From positions 25,807,505 through 25,871,504 of the forward strand of contig JARWIR010000003.1 of assembly GCA_029959085.1 (NCBI GenBank): 64,000 nucleotides of DNA, given 5' to 3'. Position numbers and translations under genes: made by a program. Of the stretch, positions 11,836 to 23,296 are shown in pieces (the first letter of the stretch is position 1; every line of letters starts with the position of its first letter). This stretch comes from Nemophila menziesii. Lineage: Eukaryota > Streptophyta > Magnoliopsida > Boraginales > Hydrophyllaceae. The notes under the pieces were generated by a model. That model was not told the DNA's origin. It did not search any database and saw only the letters and a list, made by a program, of their open reading frames with translations.

Positions 11836-12035
11836 GCCACTTAATTATATTTTTTAAACTTGACCTTAAGATCTTGGTAACAAGACAGTTTCTCATTAGT
11901 GGATGGAAATTCCACTATGGGGGGACCCGTTTATAAAACATAATTGACATCTAGTTGTTTTAGAAAACAAAAGAATTTCCCAACGTTTGTAGTTGGATCC
12001 TTTCAAGGATTCCAACTTAGACATGGCAGGAAGTG
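11836..12035 (-). pseudogene. copia gag-region remnant, copy 1
   Basis: On the minus strand, MSKLESLKGSNYKRWEILLF corresponds to the start of many copia Gag proteins (L-x-G-x-N-Y-x-x-W). It is followed by stop-interrupted codons that recall the usual Q-L-D-V-D-Y-V-L region and a SIH-x(n)-ETVLL piece. The ATG lies near 12024. Confidence 0.6.
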
Positions 12036-13365
12036 GTTTTTAATTTAAAGTAGTAACCGCAAAAAGCTGGGAAGAGTAAAAGAGAGCCTTATTCATCACT
12101 GAGTTTTAAAAGTTAATTTTTTTCATAAATTGTTGAGAAAAAAATGAATGAATCACTGGTCGAAAAGAAATAAAATGTTATTTTATTAAAAAAAAGAATC
12201 GAACAAAAACATTATTTTATTAATTTAAAATAATTATTGATAAACTTACAAAAAGTTTTATAAAATAGGAATATGTATTACAACGAACAAACCAGATATG
12301 ACGTAATATCGTGAATAATGTATATCACTTTCTTAAAAAAGATTTTCCGGGTATAGTCAATATCTTCTCGTTGGATTACTATAATTACAGTAATATTTTT
12401 AGAGCTCAACTTGTAGATAAATGGAGAGATATATAGAGAGCTTTTTCTTTCTTGGCTGGTTGTTGATGTGTAGAATGAAAAGCCAAAGTACTCCATCTTT
12501 GATAGTACGGGAAGACTCCTCATAACTTTAAACGGTTTCATTAATTTTCTTAGAATGGTAGTATACACATCAAGCTGGTAATCCGGTGAGTGAATTATAA
12601 GATTATGTCTGACAGACGATTAGATTAATTTTTTTTGAATGGTAACAAACACATCAAACTTACAATCTGAGGAGGGAAACATGAGATTCTGTCTCGAAGA
12701 TCAATCACAAACACGATCATGGAATATAAATTATATTATTTACATTTCCCTTCTTAATAGTTCGGAAGAATTTTAGGGAGACTAAAAATTAAAGGGCCTC
12801 TAATAAGAATATAATTTCTTCACTTTCTTTCGAATGGAAAAAAGTCTCGCACAAGGCTCTATGGGTCGAAGACCCAAAAATGAATTTTCCATCTTGAACT
12901 ATAAGTTTTCTTCAAATCAGCGTATAATGTTAATAAATGATAGTTTTGCAATAATTCCTCTACCTAGAATTCTGAATCTCTCACCAGGCCTGAGCATGGA
13001 CAAAAGATTCCTCCTTACACACTTACACCAAGATTCTAAGTGGGTCTTGTTTCTTCTTGGTATTTTTCTTTTATGTTCGAATTTAGGTAGTCACTATATT
13101 CTTACTTTCGAAATTCCTCTAAGTATCTCCAACAATATGAAATTCCTATACAAGAGCTCCAAATCACATCTTGCACAATAAAATTTACAAATTGGCATAT
13201 ATAAAGTGTAAAACAATCAAAGTATCCTAAGTCGGGTTTTAACAAAACAATTAGGACATATCAACACACCTATGACGTATTCAAGATACAGGTTTAACAT
13301 ATTGAGAATGTTATATAGTTAGGATAAATACCATTATGGTCCAAGATCTAGTCAAGTTTTTAAAA

Positions 13366-14700
13366 GATCTTCCCTTATCTTTAAATTTGAATATTTTCTT
13401 CCATTATTTTTTTAATTTTATGATAATAAACACCCAGTCGCTATACAACTTTTAATTCGAATGACATATGTAGTGATTGGATACTTATTGTTACGGATTT
13501 AAACCAATATACGAAATATCCAAAATTAAAAGATATATGTTGAGCTTGTCAAAAAGACCAATCTTTGACCATAATTGGTATTTTTCAGAGACAATTATTA
13601 CAATTCATTGTAATCGTTGATAAAGTAATACTAAAATTATTATATTCCTTTTATATAATGTAATGACTATCGACAATACATTAATTCCACATTATCCCAC
13701 AATCAATGATAATGTCATATATCATAAATTTAATTTGCATTCATAAGTCTATATAAACATCTTGGATCTTGATTCTTTAAACATTAAATAATTATCGCAC
13801 AATAATATCGAACGAAGACCATGAAAAAGAACATGGTGATAATGATTATTATGAATCTAAAAAAAATGATGAAGATAAAAATAAGGATGAAGATCAGATC
13901 TAGAAAATTATCATAATTTCTATTTTCATTTTCATCATTTTCATCTTTGTTATTTTCAATGATGATAACTATAATAATGATAATTATGAATATAACCATA
14001 TTGTTGAATATAAAAATAATAATTATGAGGCCAACCATAATGTTATTGTCATTGTTATCACCATCATCATACCAATCTTTATCTCTATTTATATCGTTAT
14101 AAAATTAAAGGATTGCATTTTAAATATTAATTCTAAACAATTTTTTTATTTGTTAATTGTTATATTTGATTTATTGTATTTAGTTATATGTTGATGTTGA
14201 CATGTATGTTATTTTTTTTAATCTAAACAATCAGTCATGGTTTATATGAAACATTGTTACTAATATGGATTATATTAGTTAATAAAAGGAGAAAAAGATA
14301 ATGTATCTTATGTCAAGCACATATTACAGTTTAAAATATAGTTCATTTTGAATTCAATAAGCACAAATGTTGATTTTGTTTGTTAGAATGTCAAATATAT
14401 ATTAAGATTATTATCCTAAAGGTCTCACCTTTCTCAAACTAGTAAATCAAAAGGTTCCACTTTAAAACAATTATTTCAAGGGGTCTAGATAAATTAATTG
14501 TCTAACATTACCCATTTTCCCAACCCCCACCTTTACCCTTAAACTTTTTCTACACTCACACAAAATCATGATTTTAAACTCACAAAAAAACCATAAATAA
14601 GCTCTCAGATCTCGAAATTCAAAACAAAAAGAAAAAGAAATGGAGCTCGAATTAGAAATGGAAGATCCGAGCTATGGTGAAGCTTCGTGTGATGAGTTCG
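13366..14700. other. AT-rich region with simple repeats; no gene
   Basis: Absent between the matching points of copia copies 1 and 2: the shared sequence stops at AAAAGATC (13364) and resumes near 14705, whereas in copy 2 the two parts join at 42350. It holds a degenerate ATT/GAT-rich low-complexity tract at about 13784-14110. The hydrophobic, isoleucine-rich minus-strand ORF there is an artefact of that composition. I cannot tell whether this is an insertion in copy 1 or a deletion in copy 2. Confidence 0.5.
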
Positions 14701-15620
14701 TGGGGTGTAACTGAGTTCGAGTTGAGTTCGTGAGTTTGATTTGGTTTGGGAGTTCAAGTTATGGCTATTGAGATGGTGATCGGTTTGTGCTTCAACCATT
14801 AATAGTGCTTTTAGAGCTTCGTTGTGAAGTTTTCTTATTCGTGAGCTCCATTATGGTGGTTCAGCTATGGTTTTTTTGTGAGCTTCGAGCTTCGAATGTG
14901 GTTCAACTAGTGGTTAAGTGAGCTCGAAGTTTTGGAGGGTGGTTCAGCTATGGTAAAGTTTCGAAGGTCAGGACAGATGGTTAGGCTATGACGGATCTTG
15001 CAAATTCACGGTGAATTTGTGTAGATCTAAGTTACAAAAATCAAAAAACAAGTTTAGAGAAGAAGGTGATGACATCACTAAAAACGTCATCTTTGATGTC
15101 ACGCGGGTGACATCATCAGCAATCATCCTATATTTTAATTTTCAAAGCTGAAAGATTTTTTTTTTTTTTTTTTTTTTTTCATTGGCGGGTTAGTTTTTTA
15201 ATTAATTTTATTAATTAATATTTATTACATTTAAACATATGTGAAAAAATCATTATATATATGTATGTATATTTATTATAATATAGTTTAAGTTTATTAA
15301 TTAACTTGAGGGTTGTGTATTAAAAAATGAATTTGTTAAATAAAATTGCACACTAAGTGTATGGACACACTGAGTACGACACATTAAGTACGACGCACTA
15401 AGCGCTACAATGGGCACTACATCGAATACAACAAACTGGGCAGTACATAAAGAATGTCACATTGAGCAATCATCTCCCATTACACTATGCATACAACACA
15501 TTGATCTCTCTCAATAACAGCGACAATCTGGTGTCTTTATCGTGCTTAGTGTAAAAAATTGCTCGGTGAGCAACTTGAACACTGTCTCCGCCGGTGACCG
15601 TCCAAAGGTGATCACATATT
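14700..15620. repeat. Duplicated block, copy 1 (pair with 42355-43270)
   Basis: Shared phrases include GTTCAAGTTATGGCTAT, GTGATCGGTTTGTGCTTC, TTCACGGTGAATTTGTGTAG, the TGACATCA cluster and GTGAGCAACTTGAAC. It contains a long T run (about 15151-15179), a TGATGTCAC/GTGACATCA inverted repeat near 15095-15116, and about three degenerate copies of a ~16-base ACACTGAGTACG-like unit at 15365-15410. No reading frame is conserved between the copies. Confidence 0.75.
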
Positions 15621-15639
15621 CCCCCCTTCCCTTTCCTCC

Positions 15640-15997
15640 CCGAACTTTTAAAATATTCATTTTGACCCACCAAATTTTATTTTTATTTATTAGACTTATA
15701 ATTATTTTACATATATAATTATTTTATTTTTTAATAGTAAAATAAATTTTATTTTGTATATTATTGGATATATAATTTTAAAAAATTTATATAAAGGCTT
15801 ATGGTGTAATTTTTACATAATATAAGAACCTATAGTGCAATTTTTTATAAAATAAGAATTTATTTTGCAATTTCTGCATAATATATGAACCTATAGTGAA
15901 AATAAGTCAAATAAAAATAAAAAACAGGGCCGCTACCCTCGAACCCCCTTGGCCCCTTTAACAACAAATCCTAGATCTGTCCCTAATGTAGGTATGA
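15640..15997. mobile_element. Remnant of a GGGGCGG-ended MITE (family of 37299-37798)
   Basis: The order TTATTAGACTTATAATTATT, ATAAGAACCTATAGTGCA, TGCATAATATATG, then CTCGAACCCCCTTGGCCCC matches the right half of the complete element at 37299-37798. The terminal GGCTCCGCCCCTG has decayed to GATCTGTCCCTAATG. The left half is absent. A third copy is at about 49860-50092. Confidence 0.6.
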
Positions 15998-15999
15998 AG

Positions 16000-16250
16000 A
16001 AGTAATATTCATTCGACTCCAATATTGTGTCAACAATTTAGAGCAATACATTTAGTATTTGTTTAAGATTTTTATTTTTTTTTAATATATAAAGTGCTTT
16101 TAAACCTTTAAAAGTTTCATAAATATTAATAAAATAGTCTTAAAAGAACATTTAAAGTAGATTCTAGATCTAAAAATATTTTTTGACAATAAATTATAAT
16201 ATATGATTTTAAATTTTGCCAGCTAGGATCTTATAGTATTACATAAACCT
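16000..16250. repeat. Inverted F-box upstream flank, unit A
   Basis: Read in reverse, this matches the sequence beyond the F-box(-) promoters (61640-61830, 34525-34680): GTCAACAATTT, AAGCACTTT or its inverse, and TTTAAAGTAGATTCTAGATC. It shows that F-box(+) and F-box(-) arose by an inverted duplication that included the promoter and about 200 bases upstream. It also carries the empty insertion sites of the MULE at 50288 and the LTR element at 28478 (about 16135-16172). Confidence 0.65.
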
Positions 16251-16422
16251 GTAGGCCCCACAATCCTCTTTGGCCTTGCTGCTCGTTTATCAAAACGGTC
16301 CGAACATTCACACTCGAACAGAGGTCTTCATCGTCTTCAAAGAAAAAGAACTAAACGCTGCTCTTTTACCTCATCGTTCATCAACTCCACCTTATCCTCC
16401 ATATCTCTTCAAACTTTTACAG
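16251..16422 (+). promoter_or_regulatory. Proximal promoter and leader exon of the unit A F-box(+) gene
   Basis: Contains GTAGGCCCCACAATCCTCTT at 16251, the family GGGCC element, with one change relative to the unit B copy. The leader exon ends TTTTACAG before GTAATT at 16423. The transcription start is inferred from homology only. Confidence 0.5.
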
Positions 16423-16790
16423 GTAATTGTCACTCTATACACACGTATGAGCATTTTCTCTTGTTAATTTTGTGATTATTTTTATTTTTTTATTTTTGTT
16501 TTCTCCTTGAGACACTTTAGTTCACATAAACCCTCAATTTGGAGGTACATTTTAAAGTTTCACAATATTTTGCTTGAAAATTTATCTTTGACATGTTTAT
16601 TATTTATGTGAAAAAGCTAAGTGTAATATTGTGCATGAGAAAGTTTATAATGGTTTTAATTAAAAATAGTAGTAGATGATCATATGAGGAAATCAAAATA
16701 TAAGTTAAAACTCTTATCAAAGTTAAATGATAGTGAAATTAATCCAAGAAAGAGTTGATTTGTTGATTGTTATTCATGTAAATTTTGCAG
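16423..16790 (+). other. 5' UTR intron of the unit A F-box(+) gene
   Basis: Donor TTTTACAG/GTAATT at 16422/16423 and acceptor AATTTTGCAG at 16790, 13 bases before the ATG at 16804. The intron is 368 bases long. The ~85-base retroposed insert seen in two other copies is absent here. Confidence 0.75.
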
Positions 16791-16803
16791 TGAGCTTGAA
16801 AAA

Positions 16804-17880
16804 ATGGAGAAAACTTCAAAAATGGAGAAAACATTACCTGAAGATTTGATTGTCGAGATTCTAGTAAAATTGCCTGTCAAGTCATTGGTGCGTTTCCGGT
16901 GTGTTTCTAAAGCTTGGTCTCGTTTGATAAAAAGCCCTAACTTCATCACCTTGCACCTAAAACAAAACAAAGCTGAATGTATTTTAATTACCCATTTTGT
17001 TAACCAAAAGCAATTGTTGTCCTTTCATTCACCTGAATCACTTACTCGAATCTCCTCAGATGTGGAGATACCTTACACCTTCGTTCAAAGCCGTGGAGAT
17101 GCCATGTTGGATAAAATACCCGAGGTTTCATTGCCTTGTAATGGCTTGATTTGTTTCTCCTATAAACAAAACATTGTTTTAGCTAATCCAGCTACAAGAG
17201 ACTTTAAAGAGCTTCCTAGGCCAAACTTTTTTGCATCTTCAAAGCACGAGGTTAATGTAGAAGCATTTGGATTAGGCTTCGACTCTGTGAACAACGAGTA
17301 TAAAGTTGTTGCATTTATGGAATATGGAAAGAAAAAAGACATAACTGGGGTGTATAATCTTAATACTAATTCATGGAAAAAAATAAAGTTTGAGTATCCG
17401 CTAATGTATGCGCCAGGAGCAGCGTTAAATGGAGTATTGCATTGGGTAACTAAGACTTTGAACGGACATGAAGACTCCATAATTACGTTTAATTTGAACA
17501 AAGAAGTGTTTGGAAAGATGAAGTTTGTGAATGAAACTTCTGGTATGAGTTTATGGAAAAGTGTTAAAGTGATGAAGGATTGTTTGAGTGTGTTTGATCA
17601 TCGTTATCACGATGATCTTAAAGTTGTTATTGATATATGGGTGATGAAGGAATATGGGGTTGTGAAAAGTTGGAGTAGAATAGTTAGATTGTGCCCGCCT
17701 GAAGAAATATTTGTGTATCGTTCTCGTTTGCTGTGGAGAGATGAAACTGCAATTTTGTGTGAATTTGGTCGTGGAGATATTGTCTCTTATGCCCTTGATT
17801 CAACTCATGAGATTACAGAGTTTGGATTAAATGGTGATTTTTGTATGTTTTACCAGGAGAGTTTAGTTTCTCTTAATTAG
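16804..17880 (+). CDS. F-box protein with F-box-associated domain (unit A, plus strand)
   Basis: A 358-residue intact protein starting MEKTSKMEKTLPEDLIVEIL. The F-box spans about residues 10-51 (LPVKSLVRFRCVSKAWSRLI); the FBA-type region contains CNGLICFSYKQNIVLANPAT, FGLGFDSVNNEYKVV and NTNSWKKIKF. It is expected to be the substrate adaptor of an SCF ubiquitin ligase. The nearest relative in the window is the gene at 53074-54150: both have the extra N-terminal TSKMEK and a DAML- or DVLY-type segment. The start follows the leader-intron acceptor; a second ATG seven codons in would give the shorter N terminus seen in the minus-strand copies. It lies 5' of the LINE and the kinase pseudogene, in tail-to-tail orientation with the kinase. 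Target unknown. Confidence 0.92.
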   Translation: MEKTSKMEKTLPEDLIVEILVKLPVKSLVRFRCVSKAWSRLIKSPNFITLHLKQNKAECILITHFVNQKQLLSFHSPESLTRISSDVEIPYTFVQSRGDAMLDKIPEVSLPCNGLICFSYKQNIVLANPATRDFKELPRPNFFASSKHEVNVEAFGLGFDSVNNEYKVVAFMEYGKKKDITGVYNLNTNSWKKIKFEYPLMYAPGAALNGVLHWVTKTLNGHEDSIITFNLNKEVFGKMKFVNETSGMSLWKSVKVMKDCLSVFDHRYHDDLKVVIDIWVMKEYGVVKSWSRIVRLCPPEEIFVYRSRLLWRDETAILCEFGRGDIVSYALDSTHEITEFGLNGDFCMFYQESLVSLN

Positions 17881-18356
17881 TTAGTTTAAGAAGAGCTACT
17901 TGTTACCTGCTCCAGCTTATGTTATATTATGAATTCCTGTGTTTATTATTACTCTCTGCTACAACGTGAAGCAGCAAGTTTAATTTCTTCTTTTCAAAAT
18001 TATCAGGTTCTTGATATTTGTAATTTTTTTAAAATCTAATGGCATGTTTGTTAGTATTAGATTCCTTGCTAACATTGAGCAGATTAATGGTTTGAGAGCT
18101 GAATATTAAACATCTCAGAATCAGGGATATTGGTTAACTTGGAATAAATTGTCCTATAGTTCTCTATATTAATGGCATACAAATCTCTTTATTGTACAAA
18201 ATAACCTTCAACTCTCATGAATTAAACAAACATGTAAAGTAATAAAATAAGTACATTTTAGAAAGAGACCTTACACAACAATACAAAAGCATTTCACTAT
18301 AATAGTCAAAAACATATTATAATGTATAACAATATAATTACAATCACTTAAGAGTC
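17881..18356. other. 3' flank of the unit A F-box(+) gene
   Basis: Matches 54151-54463 joined to 56433-56640, so it shows the unoccupied state of the nested MULE site: TTAAACAAA occurs once, at 18222-18230. No gene. Likely poly(A) signals lie in the AT-rich first 150 bases but cannot be assigned. Confidence 0.65.
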
Positions 18357-18424
18357 AACTTAACACTACATTATAATAACATATTATAATCTTCCACTTT
18401 TCTCTGGTAAAGGTCTGTTTCTGG

Positions 18425-19237
18425 ATGCTGTCTTCTTTATGTGTTTTCTATACGACTAATTGCATGTGTGTATCATCAATGAAATTAAATTATGATGATG
18501 ATGTTATACAAAATTCATGTCTATATAACTCAATTATATACAAAGCACTTCTGCATTTGAGATCCTTTATTTGGATCATCGAGGACTTTGTTAATGTCCA
18601 GCATTTCTTATCAAAAATCATGGTAAAAGTTTTTACTTGGAATGTGGATCAATTTCGTGGTGAATTTATATTGATATCCGCCGATTGGCTTCACCTCTCA
18701 CTTGGGCTTCAGTTCTTGATTACTGTTTTCTCCAAGGAGCAGGGGAGGCCAACGATCTCTGTATTTTGTGTTTATTTGGACTTTACTAGAGCTAACTTTA
18801 ATAAAGATTTCGAGCCTGATGATATCTCCTCTGACTCGCAATCTATCCATGTTAAACACTACATTCGTTAAGATGAGGAATTTACTCAAAAGAACTATAG
18901 AAGTACTCCAAAGATGAAGGTAAACAATTATGTTGAAAGGTTTACTTGGCCAGAGGAGTTGAAGAGTAAATTTGCACCAAATGGGGGAGAACATAAAAAT
19001 AACGTGAAGAAGTTTTGTCTTGAAGATGTGAACAAATTAGATAAAAGAAGTGTGAAAGCTATGTATTTTTTGGATGAATTACTTGTTAGCTATGGTGAAA
19101 TTAAAATTCAACTTTCTGATTCCGATACGGTGGGGGGCGTGAGTACTCAAGGTGAGCCTGTAGAGGAAAACGTCCTAACAAAAAATCTGAAGGGTAGCGG
19201 CCAGCCCGGTGTGAAAGCGGCCGACTTTAATGGATAA
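18425..19237 (+). pseudogene. LINE ORF1-like region
   Basis: One frame is open at 18425-18871 and, after a stop, again at 18914-19237. It contains MVKVFTWNVDQFRGEF, FTWPEELKSKFAPNGGEHKN and a C terminus KGSGQPGVKAADFNG. The stop (19235-19237) overlaps the ORF2 start codon region (ATGGATAA at 19230-19237), a tight ORF1/ORF2 overlap. I see no DUF4283 or zinc-knuckle motif, so the ORF1 label rests on position and overlap. The region may be 5'-truncated or rearranged. Confidence 0.5.
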
Positions 19238-20579
19238 TATGCTAATATGGAACTGTCGAGGGGCAAGGGCGACTTCGACTAAGAAAATGATGCGCGCCCT
19301 TATTGATAAGTTTAGATTATCTTTTGTGTGTTTGTTGGAATCGAGGGTGAAAGCTTGTAACATCCGATCGATTTGCTATCTTAGCTCTTTTGATAATAAA
19401 TATATAGTCAACCCTGGGGGAAGAGCAGCTAGGTCCGGGGGGATTATATTAGCTTGGGAAAATCACCTTAATATTAGTATTTGCTTTTCGTGTTCGTATT
19501 ATGTTATTTGCTTCATATCGGAACCCAAAACTAACCTGTTGTACTTAATAACTATCCATGCTCCTAATGATCAGAAAGGATGAGGTTTGATATTTGACAA
19601 TATCTCCAAATGGAAACAAAAGATTAAAGATCCAATTCTTATAGTGGGTGACTTCAATGACATTGCTAAGAACTCCGAGAAAAAAGGTACCCTAACTCCT
19701 AACCTCGAACGTGTTATGAAATTTAATGAATTTATCAATAAGAATTCGTTGATCGATATTCCCTCTAAAGGATGATTTTTCACATGGACTAACAAGCGGA
19801 AAGGTTCGGATAATATTAAGGAAAGACTGGATAGGGCGTTAGCTACGGACTCATGGTATAGTTTATTTCCCCAAACCATTATCAAAGTTCAACCAGCAAT
19901 TGGGTCGGACCATTCGCCTCTTATTATTCAGAGAGATGAATGGGTTCCTAGGCCAAAGAGGAATTTTATGCTTCAATCAAGATGGTTAGAAAACCCACAA
20001 TGTAGAGAGATTGTGAGTGAAGCTTGGAATGAATCCGGAACTATTGACAGTGTTAAAGAATTCTCCAAGAAAAAAGAAAAGACGAGTAGAGCTTTGGAAG
20101 GTTGGAGCAAATCGGTTTTTGGTAATAGCAGAAAAATGATTGAGAAATTCCAAAAGATTTTGGAGGAAATTCAAGATGGTGAGCCTACGGAGGAAAATTT
20201 TATCTTGGAAGCGGGCATTAAAGATCATTTATGGGAACAAGAGGAAGCGTTCTGGGCTGAGAAAGCCCGCGACTTATATATTAATAAAGGTGACAGAAAC
20301 ACGAAATATTTTTTTGCGAAAACGACCGTTCGAAGAAATTTAAATCGAATATCATGCCTAATGAACAATAATGGCGAATGGTGTGATAACATTAAAGAAA
20401 TTGGTAATATTATTCAGGAATATTTTCAAGATCTTTTTAACCAAAGTGAAGTCTTTAATATTGAAGAAGTGGCTAGACATACTCCTTGTAAAGTGGACGA
20501 ACACACTAATGACTCCTTAGTACGTACCCCGGATATAGAGGAAGTTAGACAAGCTGTCTTTGCTATGTCAGGTTTTTAA
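19230..20579 (+). pseudogene. LINE ORF2, endonuclease part
   Basis: One frame with endonuclease signatures: WNCRGARA near the start, LLESRV, the metal-binding GDFNDI, and a C-terminal GSDHSPLI. Two in-frame TGA stops interrupt it, at 19581-19583 and 19773-19775; in relatives both positions usually hold Trp, so each looks like a TGG to TGA transition. After the endonuclease comes the linker region (ARDLYINKGDRNTKYF), and the frame ends at 20579 just before the reverse transcriptase, which continues in another frame. Endonuclease would nick the target for target-primed reverse transcription. Confidence 0.85.
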
Positions 20580-22503
20580 AGCACCGGGACCGGATGGACT
20601 TCCGGGTAACTTCTATCAAGAATTTTGGGACATTTTAAAAGACGATATATATAAGCTGGTCTACAATTTTTTCGAATACAATACACCTTTGGAAGCCATT
20701 AATGATACGATTATATCATTTATACCGAAAGGAGACCGACAAGAATCAATTAAAGATTTTAGACCAATATCGTGCATTAATTTTTGTTATAAAATTATCG
20801 CAAAGATAATGGCAATGAGACTTCAACCGATCATGAATGAATTGATATCACCGACTCAATCAGCCTTTATCAAGGGAAGAAGCATTCAAGACAACATACT
20901 AATTGCTCAAGAGGTGGGGTTTTTCCTCAAGACAAAACGACGATCAAACAAACATTATGGGGCAGCAAAAATAGATATGGACAAAGCTTATGACCAGGTA
21001 AATTGGGAGATCTTAATGAAGATATTAGAGAATTTAGGCTTTTGTGAAAAGTGGCGAAATTTGGTGTTCAATTGCATCTCGTCGGTAAGTTACCAAATCA
21101 AACTTAATGGAGATAGGCTGAAGAAATTTAAACCATCACAAGGTCTAAGGCAAGGAGATCCGTTGTCCCCTCTCTTATTCTCAATGCTTACGGAAGGGCT
21201 AATTGGCCTCATTAACTATGAATGTCGGGAAGGAAATATTAAAGGTATCTCTCTAGCAAGGTCAGCACCGAGACTTACGCATCTTTTATTTGCGGACGAC
21301 TCGCTCTTTTTTCTAGAAATTAATGACAAGGAAATCGAGGCTTTCAAGGGGGTAATCGCCAAATATTGCATGGCTTCAGGTCAGAAAGTGAACTTTAATA
21401 AATCAAATATCATGTTTAGCAAAGGCTTGGCCGAGGATAAAGCAATTAATATTGCTAATAATCTAGGCCTTGAATTAACCAGTTCCATGGGCAAATATTT
21501 GGGTATCCCAATGTCGTTAAAAAGATCAAAAACTGAAAATCTTAAGTACATAATGGATAGATTCCTTGGAAAAGCTGAGAATTGGTCAGCGAAATTGCTT
21601 TCAGACGGTGGGAAAGAGGTACTAATTAAAGCTGCGCTACAATCTATTCCGAACTATGCCATGTCCATTTTTGAATTCCCTACTACATTTTGCAAAAAAC
21701 TCAGTTCTATTGTGTCTAACTTCTGGTGGGATTCGGGCGATAAAAAGAGAATTCATTGGGTTAACTGGGGTAAAATGGCAAAGGCAAAGGAAATGGGTGG
21801 AATCGGCTTTCGGGAGTTTAGAAAAATGAATATAGCTCTACTTGGAAAACAGGCCTGGAGACTGTTACACAACCCGGACTCCCTAGTAGCAAAAGTGTTG
21901 AAAGGAATTTATTATCCAAATAGTAATATGTGGGACACAAAGTTAAAGAATAAAAGATCCTGGAGCTGGGCAAGTATCTACAAAGGACTTTGCTTTCTTA
22001 GAGAAGAGTGCATATGGCAAGTAGGTAATGGTTTTACGATTAATATATGGAATGATAGTTGGATAAAGAAGGGCTATAAGCTCGAAAAACCAGTGAATTT
22101 AAAAAAGCTGGCGGAGTGTTTTAACAATAATCTCACAAATTGGAACTATGATATTCTCAAAGACTTTTGCACAGCCAGGGACGTGATGGATATAAGGAAA
22201 ATTCCAATCCTTCAACTCGAAAAAGAGGACAGGTTAATCTGGCCAGAAACAAGGAGTGGCGAATACGTGACCAAATCAGGGTACCATAAATTGGTTCAAA
22301 AAGAGCTGGACAAGGAAGGTGAATCTTCGGCGGCCGGCGAAAGTAATGACAAGGAATTATGGAAGATTGTTTGGGACTCTAACGTACCTCTCAAGGTTAG
22401 GAACTTCATCTGGAAGATCCATAATAATGCCATTCCATCTAAAAGTAATTTAAAAAGGCGAAAATATAAAGAGGACGATATGTGTGAATGGTGCGAAAGA
22501 TAA
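20560..22503 (+). pseudogene. LINE ORF2, reverse transcriptase part
   Basis: 647 codons open in frame 1, with KAPGPDGLPGNFYQEFW, FRPISCINFCYKIIAKIMAM, the GAAKIDMDKAYDQVNWEIL block (first catalytic Asp), LRQGDPLSPLLFSML, and the catalytic LLFADDSLFFLE at residues about 242-253 (FADD at 21289-21300). A thumb/connection region with GKYLGIPMSLKRSKTENLK follows. All recognised catalytic residues are present. The frame is joined to the endonuclease by a frameshift at about 20565-20580 and ends with TAA at 22501, within the first part of the zf-RVT motif (CEWCER). Confidence 0.9.
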
Positions 22504-23296
22504 GAAGAATCGTGTACGCATATGTTTATCAAATGCCCTTTTAGTGTGGGAGTTTGGGCCAACTCACAGCTGCAGATTAAAATTGATGAGAATTGGGAGG
22601 GCTCGGTGAGCGAGTGGATTAAGTGCATAATCAATAACTATTCTGGGAACAGGTGGGACAAAAGATTAGTCACGGCCACGGTGTTAATCACGATTTGGAA
22701 TTTATAGAAAGGTAGAATGAAGGGTCTTCATGATAAAAAACCATGGAACATTTACCAAATTAACTGTAACACGAAAATGATGGTGAAACACCTATTTGGT
22801 AAGGGAAATACGAAAAGTAAGGATCAAACTCATAAACATAATGAACATAAGGAGGACACAGATGTTCCAGTTGGTATTGAAGAGGCGGATATTCTATGGT
22901 TGAACGATGCATCTTTCGTTAATAATTGGGAACCGGCTGGGATGGCTGCGATTGGAACTACGAAAGAAGGAATAGTAAAGCACAAAGTGATTAAAAGAGC
23001 GAGAGTTAACTCAAGTACTGAAAGGAGAAGCATGGGCCATTCTTCAGGCCATGAGGTCCTCGGCGGATCTCAAGAACCGGAGTTGTTTCTTTTACTCCGA
23101 TAACCTTGAGGTTATTCAAGGAATCTACAACGGAGGAGCTGCTAATTGGAGAAATAGACCAATGGTTAGCGAAGCCCTCAATTGGTTAAAGCGTTTTTCT
23201 TCTTGGAAAATTATACATTATAGAAGGGACTTTGTCTGTCTTGCGGACAAAGCCGCTAAGCTTGCAAGGAAGGGAGTTGACATTTCGTCAAGCTAG
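22504..23296 (+). pseudogene. LINE ORF2 C terminus: zf-RVT end and RNase H
   Basis: Continuing in the same frame after the 22501 stop, CTHMFIKCPF completes the CxxC...H...C zinc-finger pattern. A second stop (TAG) is at 22705-22707. RNase H begins around WLNDASFVNNWEPAGMAAIG (first Asp). A frameshift at about 23000-23018 moves reading to frame 2: EAWAILQAMRSS (Glu), FYSDNLEVIQGI (Asp) and IIHYRRDFVCLADKAAKLA, the usual closing motif. All four catalytic acidic positions remain recognisable. The frame ends at 23296, followed by a short 3' UTR and the A tail. Confidence 0.85.

Larger units (their letters stand above)
8690..13365 (-). mobile_element. Decayed Ty1/copia region, copy 1
   Basis: This is one of three copies (others begin near 34530 and 61680). 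On the minus strand the order is gag, protease and reverse transcriptase, so the element is transcribed towards lower coordinates. Recognisable parts are a gag-like stretch (about 11836-12030), a protease (11207-11560) and the reverse transcriptase motif at about 9835-9915. Reading frames are broken throughout. I did not find paired LTRs. It is the spacer carried between F-box(-) and F-box(+) in the duplicated unit. Confidence 0.75.

Noticed and set aside
13784..14038. Isoleucine-rich membrane-protein-like ORF
   Set aside because: Encoded by a low-complexity ATT/GAT tract; no counterpart in the paralogous region.
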